Positions 46,986-59,052 of a DNA stretch of 64,000 nucleotides are shown in pieces. The position numbers were made by a program, and so were the translations under genes. Below the pieces are notes generated by a model, which searched no databases, was not told where the DNA came from, and saw only the letters and a list, made by a program, of their open reading frames with translations. This stretch comes from Parasponia andersonii (Eukaryota; Streptophyta; Magnoliopsida; Rosales; Cannabaceae): assembly GCA_002914805.1 (NCBI GenBank), contig JXTB01000041.1:226856-290855 (forward strand), in the 5' to 3' direction. Numbering within the stretch: the first letter of the stretch is position 1; each line of letters begins with the position of its first letter.

Positions 46986-49473
46986 TATTACTAGATAATA
47001 CCAATTTTATGGAGATAATACCCGCTCATCCCACACACTCACACATGCTCCCACACAATTGGACAAAAAAAATGTTATCAGTTTCAGCAAAATACCAAAT
47101 GTGTCATTTCACGTATTAATGAAAATATGACCTGAAAAATCTACGTCAGTAGCGATATAGAGAATAAATTACTTAATTTTACTAGGAAAAAAAATAGTTA
47201 ATTCATAAAAGTACAAGTATCCTTTTTTATAAGCAACTAAAACCTCCAGCACTTTGCAATACAGGACTCGTCAAAAGAGCCACTTCCAAAAGATTTTCAC
47301 CTTATCAATTTGCAAGTTCAGCAATCTGCGTACTTGATTCCGACGTTTCACGAATTTTCATCCATTAATGTCACAGAATATTAGCTGAAAATGGAATGTT
47401 TTTCAACTTTGATATTTTTCTTGATTTCTTGACTTTGAGTACTAGTCCGTTGAAAACCCTTTGGTTAACACTAGGCATACTTCTCTTCTAGTTTCGCACA
47501 TCTTCCAAGTTCCAACATTTGAAGCCACCATTATAAAGGCGCCTTCTAGGCTTCAAATGTGCCTATAGGCACCATACTCCCTAAGTTATTCAAACTCATA
47601 TGTTAATTTTCAACCTCGAGCATAGAATTTGAAATTTATTGTTTTTTTTAAGGAAAATAATTTTATTAATAAAAAAAGGATAGTACAATTCTCATAAATA
47701 GATTTTTGATTACAAATGATGACCATAAAAAATTGATAAAAGTCCTTGGAGAAAAATTGTACACTGAGATCTTAGTGAAATCGACCTATGAGAGGATTTA
47801 TATAGATCATCATTGATATGTGCTTCGATAATGCTCTACGCTTTAATGGTTAGTTTGTTGTGATTTTCTCATCAAAATTCATTGTTGGTGTCTCTTGTTT
47901 CGCACTGAAGATCAACAAGGAGGTAACTATGATCTTATACATAATTTAACTCTGAACAGATTTGATAAAAAAACCACCGTAGATCTAAATTTAGATAAAC
48001 TAAAATAACAAAAATATAAACAAATACTACAAATTACTACAGATTTAGATTTTGGGTATCAAAACTATCCTAAATCTAGATCTAAGAGGAAAGTTATCAT
48101 CCCACATAGAAGAATTATTTAAAAAGATTACCAAAAATAGGAAAAAAAACTTATAAAAAAATTCATACTAGAGAAAAGAAAGACCCCTCTCCCCGGTAGA
48201 TAAGTCACCTATGAATGCAAGCGAACTACTACTGGTAGAGAAATTTTACTGCGATGAGGAGAAACTTTTTTGGAAGAGTTTTAGAGAAATTTTGTTATCA
48301 CCTTATATTATATATCTACAAATTTCTCTATAGTCCTAATTCTCAGTAGTGTCTTTACATAATCAATAAGGTATTGTAGAAAAATAATACTGAAGTTCGA
48401 TAATTGTGTCTTTGTTTTATTTTTTTCCTCGTTAATGTTAAAAGTTGTTATTTGCTAGGAAAATATTATTTTGATTGTCGCAATAATATATTCTGGTGTA
48501 TTTCTATCGATTAGGGCTAACTTAATTGGTCAAAAATTTTAGAATTGTATGTATATTTAAGGAGTCAAGAGTTCAAACTTTGATAATATACGTGTATTAT
48601 TTTCTTTTAAATTTATAATAAACGGTGATCATTACTTAAACCTCACTTAAAAAATAAAAATAAAAAAACATATGCATTTGTGAACAATTCTCAAGATTTA
48701 CATTTGTAGCCAAAAAATTCCTTAAATAATCATCTTGGTAATAGTCACATATTATGTCAGAGCGTCTCTAAAGTAAAATAATTGTAAACCGCACAGTACA
48801 CTTCCAATTCTAACGAGAGTAAAAACATGTCCAATATTACAGTTGGTTGGCCCTTTTCTAAATCTCAAGTCACAGTTAGGATCAATAAAACCAAAGCCTA
48901 AATGCATCCCATCTTGCGAAAATACAAGCAACATCAAAGAACTAAGTCCAAATCGATCTCATTAATAAAAATTTGTTGAGGAGAAATACAACTAATATCC
49001 ACGGTATTTGGAATATACCATAATCCATTTTATATATGCTCACAGCTCCATCTGCCTCGTACACATGGTTGATTGCTAATACATCAAGTACCCGCTACAT
49101 CGGAAATATTTGGAATATAGAACTTGGCAAATAGCAACCTATGCTTACATTTCATTTCAGGTTGTGACATACAATTTGTATTCTTAATCCAACTAGAATT
49201 ATATTTAGTATTTGACTAATTAAAGAAAGAAAAAGTAACAGGTCCATGGAGATACAGTAAACGTATTACGTGATAAAAGAGTTGGAAGTACCATTCCCTC
49301 CTTAGTGGGCCTGGGCCTGTTTTGAGCGACCTAAACAAAAGATCGGATAGAGAAAAGAGGAAATTAGGGAGTCACGCACTTTTTAAAAAAGAATGGGAGA
49401 TATACAGTACCGAGGTTTTGATTATTTTGCATGCGGTAATTTCAGAAACATACCACTTTTCTTTGACTTGTGA

Positions 49474-49536
<63 letters not shown>

Positions 49537-50870
49537 CTAGCCTAAGTCCGGGCCACAGATGTCATGATCGGTGATCACTCCTTGCTCTGTTTTGTTTAAT
49601 TGTGTGGTAATATTTCTTTCTCCTATCATATCCTTCTTCTTTACTTCACACATGATCTGAGCCTCTTTGTGATTATTGATCTATATCTTTCTCTATCTCT
49701 TGCTATTGATTCAGAATTTGGAGATACTATGGAAGTTGGGGTTCACATTTTTCAGGTGTTTCCATGCACTTTGATGGATTATACTTGTTTAATGAGATGC
49801 CCTTATATGTTTCAGTTTCTCCTTCTTAAAACCCCTTTTAATATTTTCAAAAAAAAAAATCATTTCGTTTGAACTGAAAATCAGTGCATTTTAGATTTCA
49901 TTGTTGTTTTTTACTTAATCCTAAGATTTATTTAGCTAATAGTAAAAATTGTTGTCTATAAGATCATAAAATGAGCTCAATCTAGCTACAACCAAGCTAA
50001 ATAAACTTTACAAAACTTATAGGGCAAGAAGAAATCTTGCACTTGCAGATTTCACATTCGTATTCTTGAGCTATGGTTTGTTTCACTATCCTTTCTTTTA
50101 TTTTTTGTCATTTTTTTTTACTAAATTGTATGTACTATAACATATTTTAAAGTTCTAATATACTACTCGATGAAGTATATATGTAATCAGTTAGATTAAA
50201 AGGGATATAATCAATTGATATTCAGTATGTTATTTCATCCATGCTTAGAATCTATCTCTGTATATTAGTGGAAGTCTTTGTTGCATAACTAGTGAGAAAG
50301 CTAAACAATGACCAAATTATTAACTAAAAATTTTCAAAGGATATTATTATTATTATAATTTTATAGAGTAGTTGCTCATTTTGCTATAAAAGATTAGCTG
50401 GCTTGGCAATATATAATGCCTATTTCTGATTATGTTATCTTTGTGCTTCTATTTAGACAATTTTCTAGCTCGGTGATGCTGGAAATATGGCTACAGTATA
50501 TACTTAATTTGTTTTGTCATTTACTCCTAAAGATATGAATTGCTTTTATGATAGAATGTATTCTGATTTATTTGCAATGTAATGTTCATTAGTTACAAGA
50601 TTATCATATTCTGTTAGTATTTCTTTGGTATTTCTATGTGTTCCTAAACCTTGTGATTGAGTATTTTACGAAATAGTGGTCTTATGGCTTTGATGTAAAT
50701 ATAATAAATGAGTGTGATTTCTTGGGAAAAAGACACCTAAATTGAAAGATGACAAATCCAACTTTTTTCTTAATCCAAGTTATATTTTGCTTCTATTTAC
50801 TACAGTTCTAATTTTTTTTCAAACAAAAAAGTTTTTTTGTCCTTAAGGGGTAGTCTATCACTTTTCTTTT
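46986..50870. other. AT-rich intergenic DNA with a long CT microsatellite
   Basis: No supported gene. The 49322-49540 frame ends in a Leu-Ser run that is only the translated CT repeat. Confidence 0.6.
49477..49530. repeat. CT microsatellite, 27 units
   Basis: 54 bases of uninterrupted CT. Confidence 0.98.
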
Positions 50871-50979
50871 AGAAAAAAAAAAAAAAGAAAAGGATGTTTT
50901 TTAAAATATATGTTCTTAAAAAAATAGTAAAAAAAAAGGAAGAAAAAAAGCAAAAAGAAAAAGTCTATTGAAAGTAAAA

Positions 50980-52420
50980 ATCACTAGTTTAGAAATTAGT
51001 AACCAAACTGGTTATGGTTATTAGTCTTATAAATAGTGAGCACAAGTATAAAAACTAATAACTAGATTGATTATTCGTAACTGCCATGATAATATTGGTA
51101 ACAAGTAATCAAAATAATAAGTAATCAAATTAGTTATTAGTAACTAGAGTAATCAAATTAGTAACTTGCGTAACGAGATTTATTATATATAACGAGAATA
51201 ATTAGTAACTAAATTGGTTAATAGTAATAAGATTGGTAACCAAATTAGTTAGTGGTAACAAGACTAGTAACCAAACTGATAAACATATTAGTTTCATCCC
51301 TTTTATAAGAATTTGTCATGTTCAGTTTATTATAATATTTTTTTAATACATGTAACTAAGTTATGGTAACTAATTACCAGTCACTAGTCTTGTTGTTACT
51401 CACCGGGTTAGAAATAGTAACCAAACTGATAAATAGTCATCTCTAGTTACCGATTACCAATAACCAATCCTATAATTGGTAAATTATTACTAAATTAGTT
51501 ACTAGTAACCAACAACTAGTCATTATTCCTCTAATTAGTAACTAGTAATCAGTATCTGCTTATCGATTACGAATAACGAATCCTGGAATCGATAAATCAT
51601 AATTAGATTGGTTATTAGTAATTGGCAACAGTACCCAATTTTAATCTTATAATTGGTAAATCATAACTAAATTGATTACTAGTAACTAGTTATCGCTCTT
51701 GTAACTAGTACCTAATTTTATAATTAATAACTAATAACTAAATTCGTTACTGATAACTGGTAACTAGTAACTAGTCACTAGTCTTATAATTGGCCATTAA
51801 TCTTATTATCAATGTAGTAACTAATTTGGTTATTAGCCTTATTACTAATCTAGTACCAGTTTACTTACTAATATAGTAACTTGTATTTAGTATCCATGTT
51901 CGTCTTGTATTGTAGACTAGAAATCGATAACCAGATTAGTTATTAGTTAGTCATAACTAGTTACCAATTTTATGACTAGCTTCCAATGCTCTTACTAATG
52001 TGGTAACAAATTGTTATCAGTAATGTTACCAATTTAGTACCTATAAATTAGTAATTAAAGTAGTTACCATACTATTTGCATCCTAGTAACTAATTACAAA
52101 TATAATTTATAACTATTATCCAAATTAGTAACTGGTAGTCAATAACAAAATTGGTTACTAATAATCAGATTAGTTACATGTTGTTATTTGTTTGCTAGAT
52201 AACTAGTATCCAAATTGGTCTTATATGAAAATTAAAAATTAGTAACTGAATTGAAAATTAGTAACCATTAGTCACCAGTTTGAAAATAAATAATCAGACT
52301 AGTTATTAATAACCAATAACTAGTTACCAATCTTATAAGTGATCATCAATCTAAAAATTAGTAGCTAAATTTATTGGTAACTAATAAGATAAATAGTTAC
52401 CATAATTTACAAAGTAATTT
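50980..52420. repeat. Degenerate TAGTAAC/GTTACTA repeat field
   Basis: About 1.4 kb built almost only from variants of GTAACTAGTAACCAAATTGG and its reverse complement, in both orientations and without a fixed period. There are no open frames. The same vocabulary appears in the inner arms of the 54491-57603 inverted element and in the small palindrome at 54206-54430, so these pieces are probably related. Confidence 0.8.
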
Positions 52421-52760
52421 TTCTTTGCTTAGATATTTGGTAGATATGAAGAAAATTACAAGTTGTCTATCGAATTCTCATTTTTTATAATACAAAATTA
52501 AAAAAAATCCAACAAAAAAAAATCTTATTCTAATAAAAAAAATTATAGAAGAAGAAACAAATAAGGAAAAAATAAAAAGAAAAGAAATTTGGCTCATTTG
52601 TTAAAAATTGAAGAAAAAATATTTCTAATAAGGAAAAAGGGGAACTAGTGCCTCCTTAAAAATAAAGTAAAAAAGAAATAAATTCATGCATTGAAGTAAG
52701 AAAGTGAAGTCACTGACAACAAAGGGAAAAAAGGAAGAAAGAGAAATTCATAATCACTAA

Positions 52761-52963
52761 TGACAATGAAAAAAGAAACGAGGAAGAAAAATAGATCCAT
52801 CCATTGAACTAGGTACATTAACCATGACAATGAAAAAAGAAAAGAGGAAGAAAAATAGATCCATCCATATTTGAACTAGGTACATTAACCATGACAATGA
52901 AAAAAGAAAAGAGGAAGAAAAATAGATCCATCCATATTTGAACTAGGTACATTAACCATGACG
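52761..52963. repeat. Tandem array, about 67-bp unit, three copies
   Basis: TGACAATGAAAAAAGAAA recurs at 52761, 52825 and 52892, and a fourth partial start (TGACGAG) lies at 52959, giving periods of 64, 67 and 67. Each unit holds AATAGATCCATCCAT and GAACTAGGTACATTAACC. Confidence 0.93.
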
Positions 52964-54205
52964 AGAGAAAAGGCTATAAGACTCACCACTAAGCTATCGC
53001 AAGTGCATGTTAGAAACCCACTTTTTGGTATATAAATATGTCAAAATAAAGATCACTTTATTTAGAATATTTGCCATCGCATTTTTTGTCTCTCATATTA
53101 TTTTTGAAAATACCATATTGATTACATATAAAACTTAATTATTTTGAGCTGACTATATATTTGGAATTCTTTTGATTATATATAGATATTTCCCTTTAAA
53201 TCCTAAATGAAATTGACATGGATAGGACTAACTTGGGCCAAAATAATTATTTTTGTATATTTTTCTAAAAATGATATTTTCAATAGTCTTGCTCAAATTA
53301 AGAAGTACTTCACCATGAAAAAAACTATTATTTAAGATTTTTTCATGATAAAAAAGTTTTTACTTAAAATGGACCGAGTCTAGGAGTTTTCTTAGGGCCA
53401 TTTTTCGGTAACAATTTTAGAATTGTCATAAATTTTGTGACCAATACTCATAGATTTTAGAACTGCAATGTCGTATTATTATCATAAATTATCAGCTATA
53501 AAATTTATGACAATATTAAAAAAATCATGTTGAATGTAGTCATAAAGAATTCATTTTAACATAATTACTTCTATCCAGCTCCAAAACCCCCGCAAAATGT
53601 GGGTTTTGGCAAAAACGTGGAGCAAAGGAAAATGGATCATAATCATAATATTTTGGGGCAAAATATCTTTTTAAAGAGTATTTTAAAAAATAACTATTTT
53701 ATGAGTGCTACAATATCAACGACAAGTAGTCATATGTTTTGTTGGTCCCAGAAAAATTGTATATTTATAATCATAAATATAGTAGCTGCATTGCTTTCAA
53801 TATATATATATATATATANATGCCTATATATATACATATTTAAATATAGTAGCTGCTCGTTACTGATACTAAGATGATTCTAAAAAGTCATTTTAAATAA
53901 GGGATCTAGTATAATAGATATTTTTTTTATTCATTATCGATAGGTAAATCAATCTTAACAGCCATATTTTAATCTAATAGTTATAGCTAATTATATATAT
54001 ATAAAAGTAATAATTAATTATATTGAAACAACTTCCAATGTGAATTATAAGCATTTAAATTTATAGTCGTCAAAATAGAATCTAACATTCAATATTAATT
54101 TACATATTAATAGTGAATAAAAAAATTATTGTACATTTTTATCGATAAAATCCTAAAAAAATTATAAAAATACGAAGGTCATGTTTTTATTTTTTCCTAA
54201 TTTCA
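52964..54205. other. AT-rich intergenic DNA
   Basis: No gene is supported. It contains a TA microsatellite (about 53801-53818) with one ambiguous base at 53819, flanked on each side by the word AAATATAGTAGCTGC. Confidence 0.6.
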
Positions 54206-54430
54206 ATAGAGTTTTTATTAGAATAACATCATTTTCTCATTATTTTTAGAAAAATACCATTTTAAAAATGGTTACTAGTTACCAGTTTTTGACAATTAGT
54301 TATGGTCACCAGTTACTAGTTATATATCAGTTATAAATACTTTTAGTTACTAGTTACCAGTTACTATTTTAAAAATGATATTTTTCTAAATAGTTTTTAG
54401 AAATTGATATATTTATAATAAAAACTATAT
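54206..54430. mobile_element. Small palindromic MITE-like element
   Basis: The two halves are inverted copies: ATAGAGTTTTTATTA on the left matches ATATAGTTTTTATTA read from the right on the minus strand. Further in, TAGAAAAATACCATTTT matches TAGAAAAATATCATTTTT. The centre is GTTACTAGTTACC-type sequence. No clear target-site duplication is seen. Confidence 0.6.
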
Positions 54431-54662
54431 CGGACCCAAAAATGCCATAAAGGGCCTAACTTCCCTTGTGCTAGCTTCTTTTGAATTATAGGGTTTTGGA
54501 CACTTACTCTTATTTTTCAAAAAATATTACCAAATTTATGACCTTTCAAAAATAACAAAAACTCTATACAATCTTTTTAGGACATTTTTCTAAATACTTT
54601 AGGAGCTAAAAAATACAGTGACATTTTAGAAAATAAGCCATCTTTTTTTATTTTTTTTTATA

Positions 54663-55200
54663 TACAGGAAACCACAAAAGTTTCTTGGAAATCAATTTGG
54701 TTTTATATTAACATAATGTTATATATGTTAGTAAATCACATGAAACTACAAAGATTATTTAGAAATTAGTTTAATTTCCTTTAACGGAATGTCTTATACA
54801 TAAGTAAATCACATTAAACTATGAACATTTTTTAGAAACCATTGTGGTTTCTTTTTTGCAGAATTCCTTGTAGCTAAATAAATTACAGGAAACCATCGTG
54901 GTTTTCTTTTTGCAAAATACTATATAGTTAAGTAAATCATAGGAAACTACGAAAGTTTCTTGGGAATCACTGTGGTCTCCTTTAGCAGAATACTATGTAG
55001 TTAAGTAAATCACAGAAAACCATTAGGATTTTTATTTTGTAGAATGTCCTGTAGCTAAGTAAATCACAGGAAACCATGAAAGTTTCCTAGAATCTATTGT
55101 GGTTTCTTTTTAAAAATTATAGGAAATAATGAAAGTTTCTTAGAAACTATTGTGGTTTTCTTTCTTCATAATGCCCCATAGCAAAAATTAGGTAAGGCAT
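54663..55200. repeat. About 80-bp subterminal tandem units, left arm
   Basis: Units carry AGGAAACCA, GAAAGTTTCTT, ATTGTGGTTTC and AGTAAATCACA, repeated about six to seven times with drift in spacing. Confidence 0.8.
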
Positions 55201-57039
55201 TGAAAAAAGACACTAGAGAATATGATCAAGTTCTCAAATTAAGTAATTATATTTTTGAGAATATATTAGTTACTAGTTATTGGAAACTTTTTTGGTCTCT
55301 ACATTCTAGCAATTGGATTCCAATAATCTAATTGGTTTCTAGTAATCAATAATTGAATTAACCAAATAATTCTACTATTTATGATAGAAACTAATTTAGT
55401 TTTTAGTTTCTATTAACTAAATAGTTATGATATTTATGGGGGAACCAATATAGTTGTTGGTTTTTAGTAACCAAATTTGGTTTTTAGTTTCTAAAAATCA
55501 ATTAGCTTATGGTTTCTAATAATAAATTGGTAATTAGTTTTAAGAGTGATCAACTACAACATTATTATACTAGAAAAAAAGTCCAAATTCTTATTTTAGG
55601 AGAAGGAAATCATGTGAATATTTACTATGGATGGAATATATTTTGCTCTGCAACTCTAGAATATACATCATTATTTTGTTTTTAAGATCCCAACATTGAA
55701 TTAAGTATAATAATTGTTGTTGCCTAAAAATACAAATTATTAAATTAAGTATAATAATCCTTCCCAGGCATTTTACTAAATACCAAGCATTCATCTTATT
55801 ATACCTATTGAAAATATATACTTATATAGTCATATATAGCTTAACAAATACAAATGGAGACAAAAAAATCAAGTACTCAAAAGTCACAAGTTAAAAAAAA
55901 TAAAACAAAAAAAAATAGTAAAAACTGGCTAGTGAATGATAGTGTATTCTTCTAGTAATACAATCAAATACTTATGTTGATGCCAAGCTTCTAAATCTTC
56001 CATCAAATTAATTAAATAAAAAAGAATTCCAGCACGATTCTTCTCTTCCGTTATTTTTTTTGTTTAAAAAGACAAAACAAATAATTTCATTAGAAAAATA
56101 AAATAAAATAAAAGAATATTCTAATTTATCTTCTACTAACACTAATACTTGGTTTGTCTATCAATCAATATAAGAACAAATTGAAGCTAGAAAACTTGTT
56201 TTTTCATAGACCTAACTCATGGTGACTGCAAAACCAAGTCATTTACCAAGCATCAAAAGAGATCGAGTCTGGATGGATAATACTTCATAAGCCTTTAATC
56301 TAAACGTTATCAATGATGAAACGAAGGAGACGAGTCAAGCTCTCAGATCTGAGTGAGAGATGAGAAGAGGGAGGGAAATTAAAATATTAGTATTTTTAGG
56401 TAAAATGCGTATAGAAATAAATAAAATAGGTCGGACTGTATTTTGGTCAATATTTTTAAAAAGATCGTACTCTGTCATTTTTCTTAAATTATATTGGGAA
56501 AATAACATTTAGTACTACTTTTTAATAAGTAATACCAAGAGTACCACGTCCAAACTTTTACTTATTTTGTACTACCTTTTTTTAAAAAAATAACAAATTC
56601 TTGCTAAGAAAGACCAAATAACGTCTTAGAATTTCTATTTTTTCTTGTTTCTTTTTGCTACTAGTCTACTTATAGGTAATCACTCGTAAAACTAGTTACC
56701 ATTTTATTATTAGAAATCATAAATTAATTGATTTTTGGAAATTAGAAATCAAATTGGTTAATAAAAACCAACAATCATATTGGTTTCCTCTATAAATATC
56801 ATAACTATTTAGTTAACAAAAACTGAAAATTGAATTAATATCTATAATAAAAGTAGAACTATTTTGGTTAATTCAATTATTGATCACTAGAAACTAATTT
56901 GGTTATTAGAAATTAGTTACCATAATCCAAAAACCAATATATATTTATGTTGCTTTTACTTCAAAAATATAATTACTTAATTTGGGAACTTGATCATATT
57001 CTTCAATGTTCATGTTCAATGTCTCACCCAATTCTTGCT

Positions 57040-57440
57040 ATAGGACATTTTGCAAAAAGAAAATCATAATAGTTTTCAGAAAACTTTCATTATTTCCTGT
57101 AATTTGATAAAGAAACCACAATAGTTTCTAGAAAACTTTTTATGATTTCATGTGATTTACTTAGCTATAGGGTATTCTGCTAAAAAGAAACCGTGATCGT
57201 TTCCAAGAAATCTTTGTAGTTTCCTGTAATTTATTTAGCTAGAAGACATTTTGTAAAAAGAAAATCACAATTATTTTCAGTAAATGTTCGTGATTTCATG
57301 TGACTTACTTACATACAAGACATTCAGCTAAAGGAAACCAAACTAGTTTCTAGAAAATCTTTATCCTGTGATTTACTTACGTACAGGATAATCGGATAAA
57401 GGAAACTAAACTGGTTTATAAGAAATCTTTGTGGTTTCCT
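57040..57440. repeat. About 80-bp subterminal tandem units, right arm (inverted)
   Basis: The same unit on the opposite strand: TGTGATTTACTTA, GAAACCACAATAG and GTTTCCTGTAA recur about five times. Confidence 0.8.
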
Positions 57441-57611
57441 GTAAAAAAAAAAAAAAAGACTTATTTACTAAAATGTTATCGTGTTTTCTAGCTTTTAAAG
57501 TATTTAGAAAAATATCATAAAAAGTTGTGAGGAATTTTATTATTTTTGAAAATCAGAAATTTGGTAATATTTTCTGAAAAAGAGGTATAAGTGTTCAAAA
57601 CCCAAATTATA

Positions 57612-58029
57612 TTCCTAAAAAATTCATTTCGGCCCAAATTACTCCCTATGAGGTCCATCTCCCGGGTAAATTCAAAACTGGGCTGAAAAAGTTAGATTCT
57701 TCTGCATGAACGGGCCCAATTCTTTATTTGTCTCTAAGCCTAGTCATCATAGTCAATCAAAAAGTCAAATAATGCATTCGTGGAAATTAGACTAGTCCTG
57801 CTTTGATCTCTTTGACTTGACCTAGTACCTTTTTCTTTTTGCGAAACCACGTCGTATCTTCTACCAACGACGTTACCGGTCTCTCTTTCAACCACCGTTC
57901 TCTTTTTTGTTTTGTTTTGTTTTGTATTTTTTTTTTTAAAGAAGAAAAAGAAGAAAACAGAGGCATAGTAGTCTCATCTTCGAAACCCAAAACTTTCCCG
58001 AGAAAATTTTCCTTCATTTTCCCGAGAAA
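57612..58029 (+). promoter_or_regulatory. TTG1 promoter and leader region
   Basis: Only about 420 bases separate the end of the inverted-repeat transposon from the TTG1 ATG, so the proximal promoter is short. No good TATA box is seen. The leader contains a duplicated TTTCCCGAGAAAA word just before the ATG. Confidence 0.55.
57751..57822. promoter_or_regulatory. W-box cluster upstream of TTG1
   Basis: Four TTGAC(C/T) cores lie within 72 bases: AGTCAA at 57751 and 57763 (minus-strand TTGACT), TTGACT at 57812 and TTGACC at 57817. They are about 210-280 bases before the TTG1 ATG. WRKY factors bind this core, and regulation by them is an inference. Confidence 0.5.
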
Positions 58030-59052
58030 ATGGAGAACTCAACGCAAGAATCCCATCTCCGTTCCGATAATTCAGTGACCTATGACTCCCCTTACCCACT
58101 CTACGCCATGGCCCACTCCTCAACCCAAACCCGAACCCGAACCCACCGAATCGCCGTCGGAAGCTTCATTGAAGAGTTCTCCAACCGCGTCGACATCCTC
58201 TCCTTCGACCCGGAAACCCTAACCCTAAATCCCCAACCCTCGCTCTCCTTCGACCACCCCTACCCTCCCACCAAGCTCATGTTCCACCCTTCTTCCTCCT
58301 CCCTCCAGAAATCCTCCGACGTCCTCGCCTCCTCCGGCGACTACCTCCGCCTCTGGGAGGTCCGCGAGAACTCGATCGAGCCCATCTCGGTCCTCAACAA
58401 CTCCAAGACTAGCGAGTTCTGCGCTCCCCTGACGTCGTTCGACTGGAACGACATCGAGCCGCGGCGAATCGGGACCTCCAGCATCGACACCACTTGTACG
58501 GTCTGGGATATCGACAAGGGCGTCGTCGAAACGCAGCTGATTGCGCACGATAAAGAGGTGTACGACATCGCTTGGGGCGAGGCGAGGGTTTTCGCTTCGG
58601 TTTCGGCTGATGGGTCGGTGAGAATTTTCGATTTGAGGGACAAGGAACACTCGACCATCATCTACGAGAGCCCTCAGCCTGATACCCCTTTGCTTAGATT
58701 GGCTTGGAATAAGCAGGATTTGAGGTACATGGCTACGATTTTGATGGATAGTAATAAAGTTGTGATTTTGGACATTCGGTCTCCGACTATGCCGGTGGCG
58801 GAGCTAGAGAGACACCGAGCCGGAGTGAATGCCATTGCTTGGGCTCCACAGAGTTATAGACATATTTGTTCAGCTGGGGATGATAGTCAGGCTCTCATTT
58901 GGGAGCTGCCCACTGTGGCCGGACCCAATGGGATTGACCCCATGTCGATGTACTCTGCGGGGTCTGAAATCAACCAGCTACAGTGGTCTGCTGCTCAGCC
59001 TGACTGGATTGCCATCGCTTTTTCGAATAAAATGCAGCTTTTGAAAGTTTGA
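58030..59052 (+). CDS. TTG1: TTG1 WD40-repeat regulator (TRANSPARENT TESTA GLABRA 1)
   Basis: An intact single-exon frame of 340 residues, the family's usual length (341 in Arabidopsis). It is nearly colinear with TTG1 from [12 protein letters not shown] at the N-terminus to the last residues [10 protein letters not shown]-type strand ends are seen at residues 108-110 (LWE), 158-160 (VWD), 199-201 (IFD), 246-248 (ILD) and 290-292 (IWE). TTG1 is the WD40 scaffold of the MYB-bHLH-WD40 complex that controls anthocyanin and proanthocyanidin synthesis, trichome and root-hair pattern and seed mucilage, in nucleus and cytosol. The first ATG gives the conserved start. Residues 21-130 are encoded by very C-rich DNA, unlike the AT-rich flanks. 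A single-exon coding region is normal for this gene. No defect is seen. Confidence 0.98.
   Translation: MENSTQESHLRSDNSVTYDSPYPLYAMAHSSTQTRTRTHRIAVGSFIEEFSNRVDILSFDPETLTLNPQPSLSFDHPYPPTKLMFHPSSSSLQKSSDVLASSGDYLRLWEVRENSIEPISVLNNSKTSEFCAPLTSFDWNDIEPRRIGTSSIDTTCTVWDIDKGVVETQLIAHDKEVYDIAWGEARVFASVSADGSVRIFDLRDKEHSTIIYESPQPDTPLLRLAWNKQDLRYMATILMDSNKVVILDIRSPTMPVAELERHRAGVNAIAWAPQSYRHICSAGDDSQALIWELPTVAGPNGIDPMSMYSAGSEINQLQWSAAQPDWIAIAFSNKMQLLKV

Larger units (their letters stand above)
54491..57603. mobile_element. Long-arm inverted-repeat DNA transposon (MULE-like or foldback), non-autonomous
   Basis: The left arm 54491-55555 and right arm about 56678-57603 are inverted copies over about 1 kb. 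They begin GGGTTTTGGACACTTACT on the left and GGGTTTTGAACACTTATA on the right (minus strand). Colinear matches run on through AATATTACCAAATTT, the AGGAAACCAC arrays, TATGATCAAGTTC and AACTAAATAGTTATGATATTTAT. The flanks GAATTATA (54483-54490) and AAATTATA (57604-57611) look like an 8-9-bp duplication with one mismatch. Long terminal inverted repeats with such duplications fit Mutator-like elements, though hAT or foldback types are not excluded. There is no transposase. The unpaired centre is 55556-56677. Confidence 0.8.

Noticed and set aside
47535-47575. GGCGCC and CCTATAGG words resembling the CACTA subterminal repeats
   Set aside because: There is no CACTA terminus or duplication nearby. 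A few shared words are not enough to call a second element.
49322-49540. Open frame with a long Leu-Ser run
   Set aside because: The run is a translated CT microsatellite. No other coding feature is seen.
58225-58661. Long minus-strand open frames over TTG1
   Set aside because: They are shadows caused by the C-rich coding strand of TTG1.
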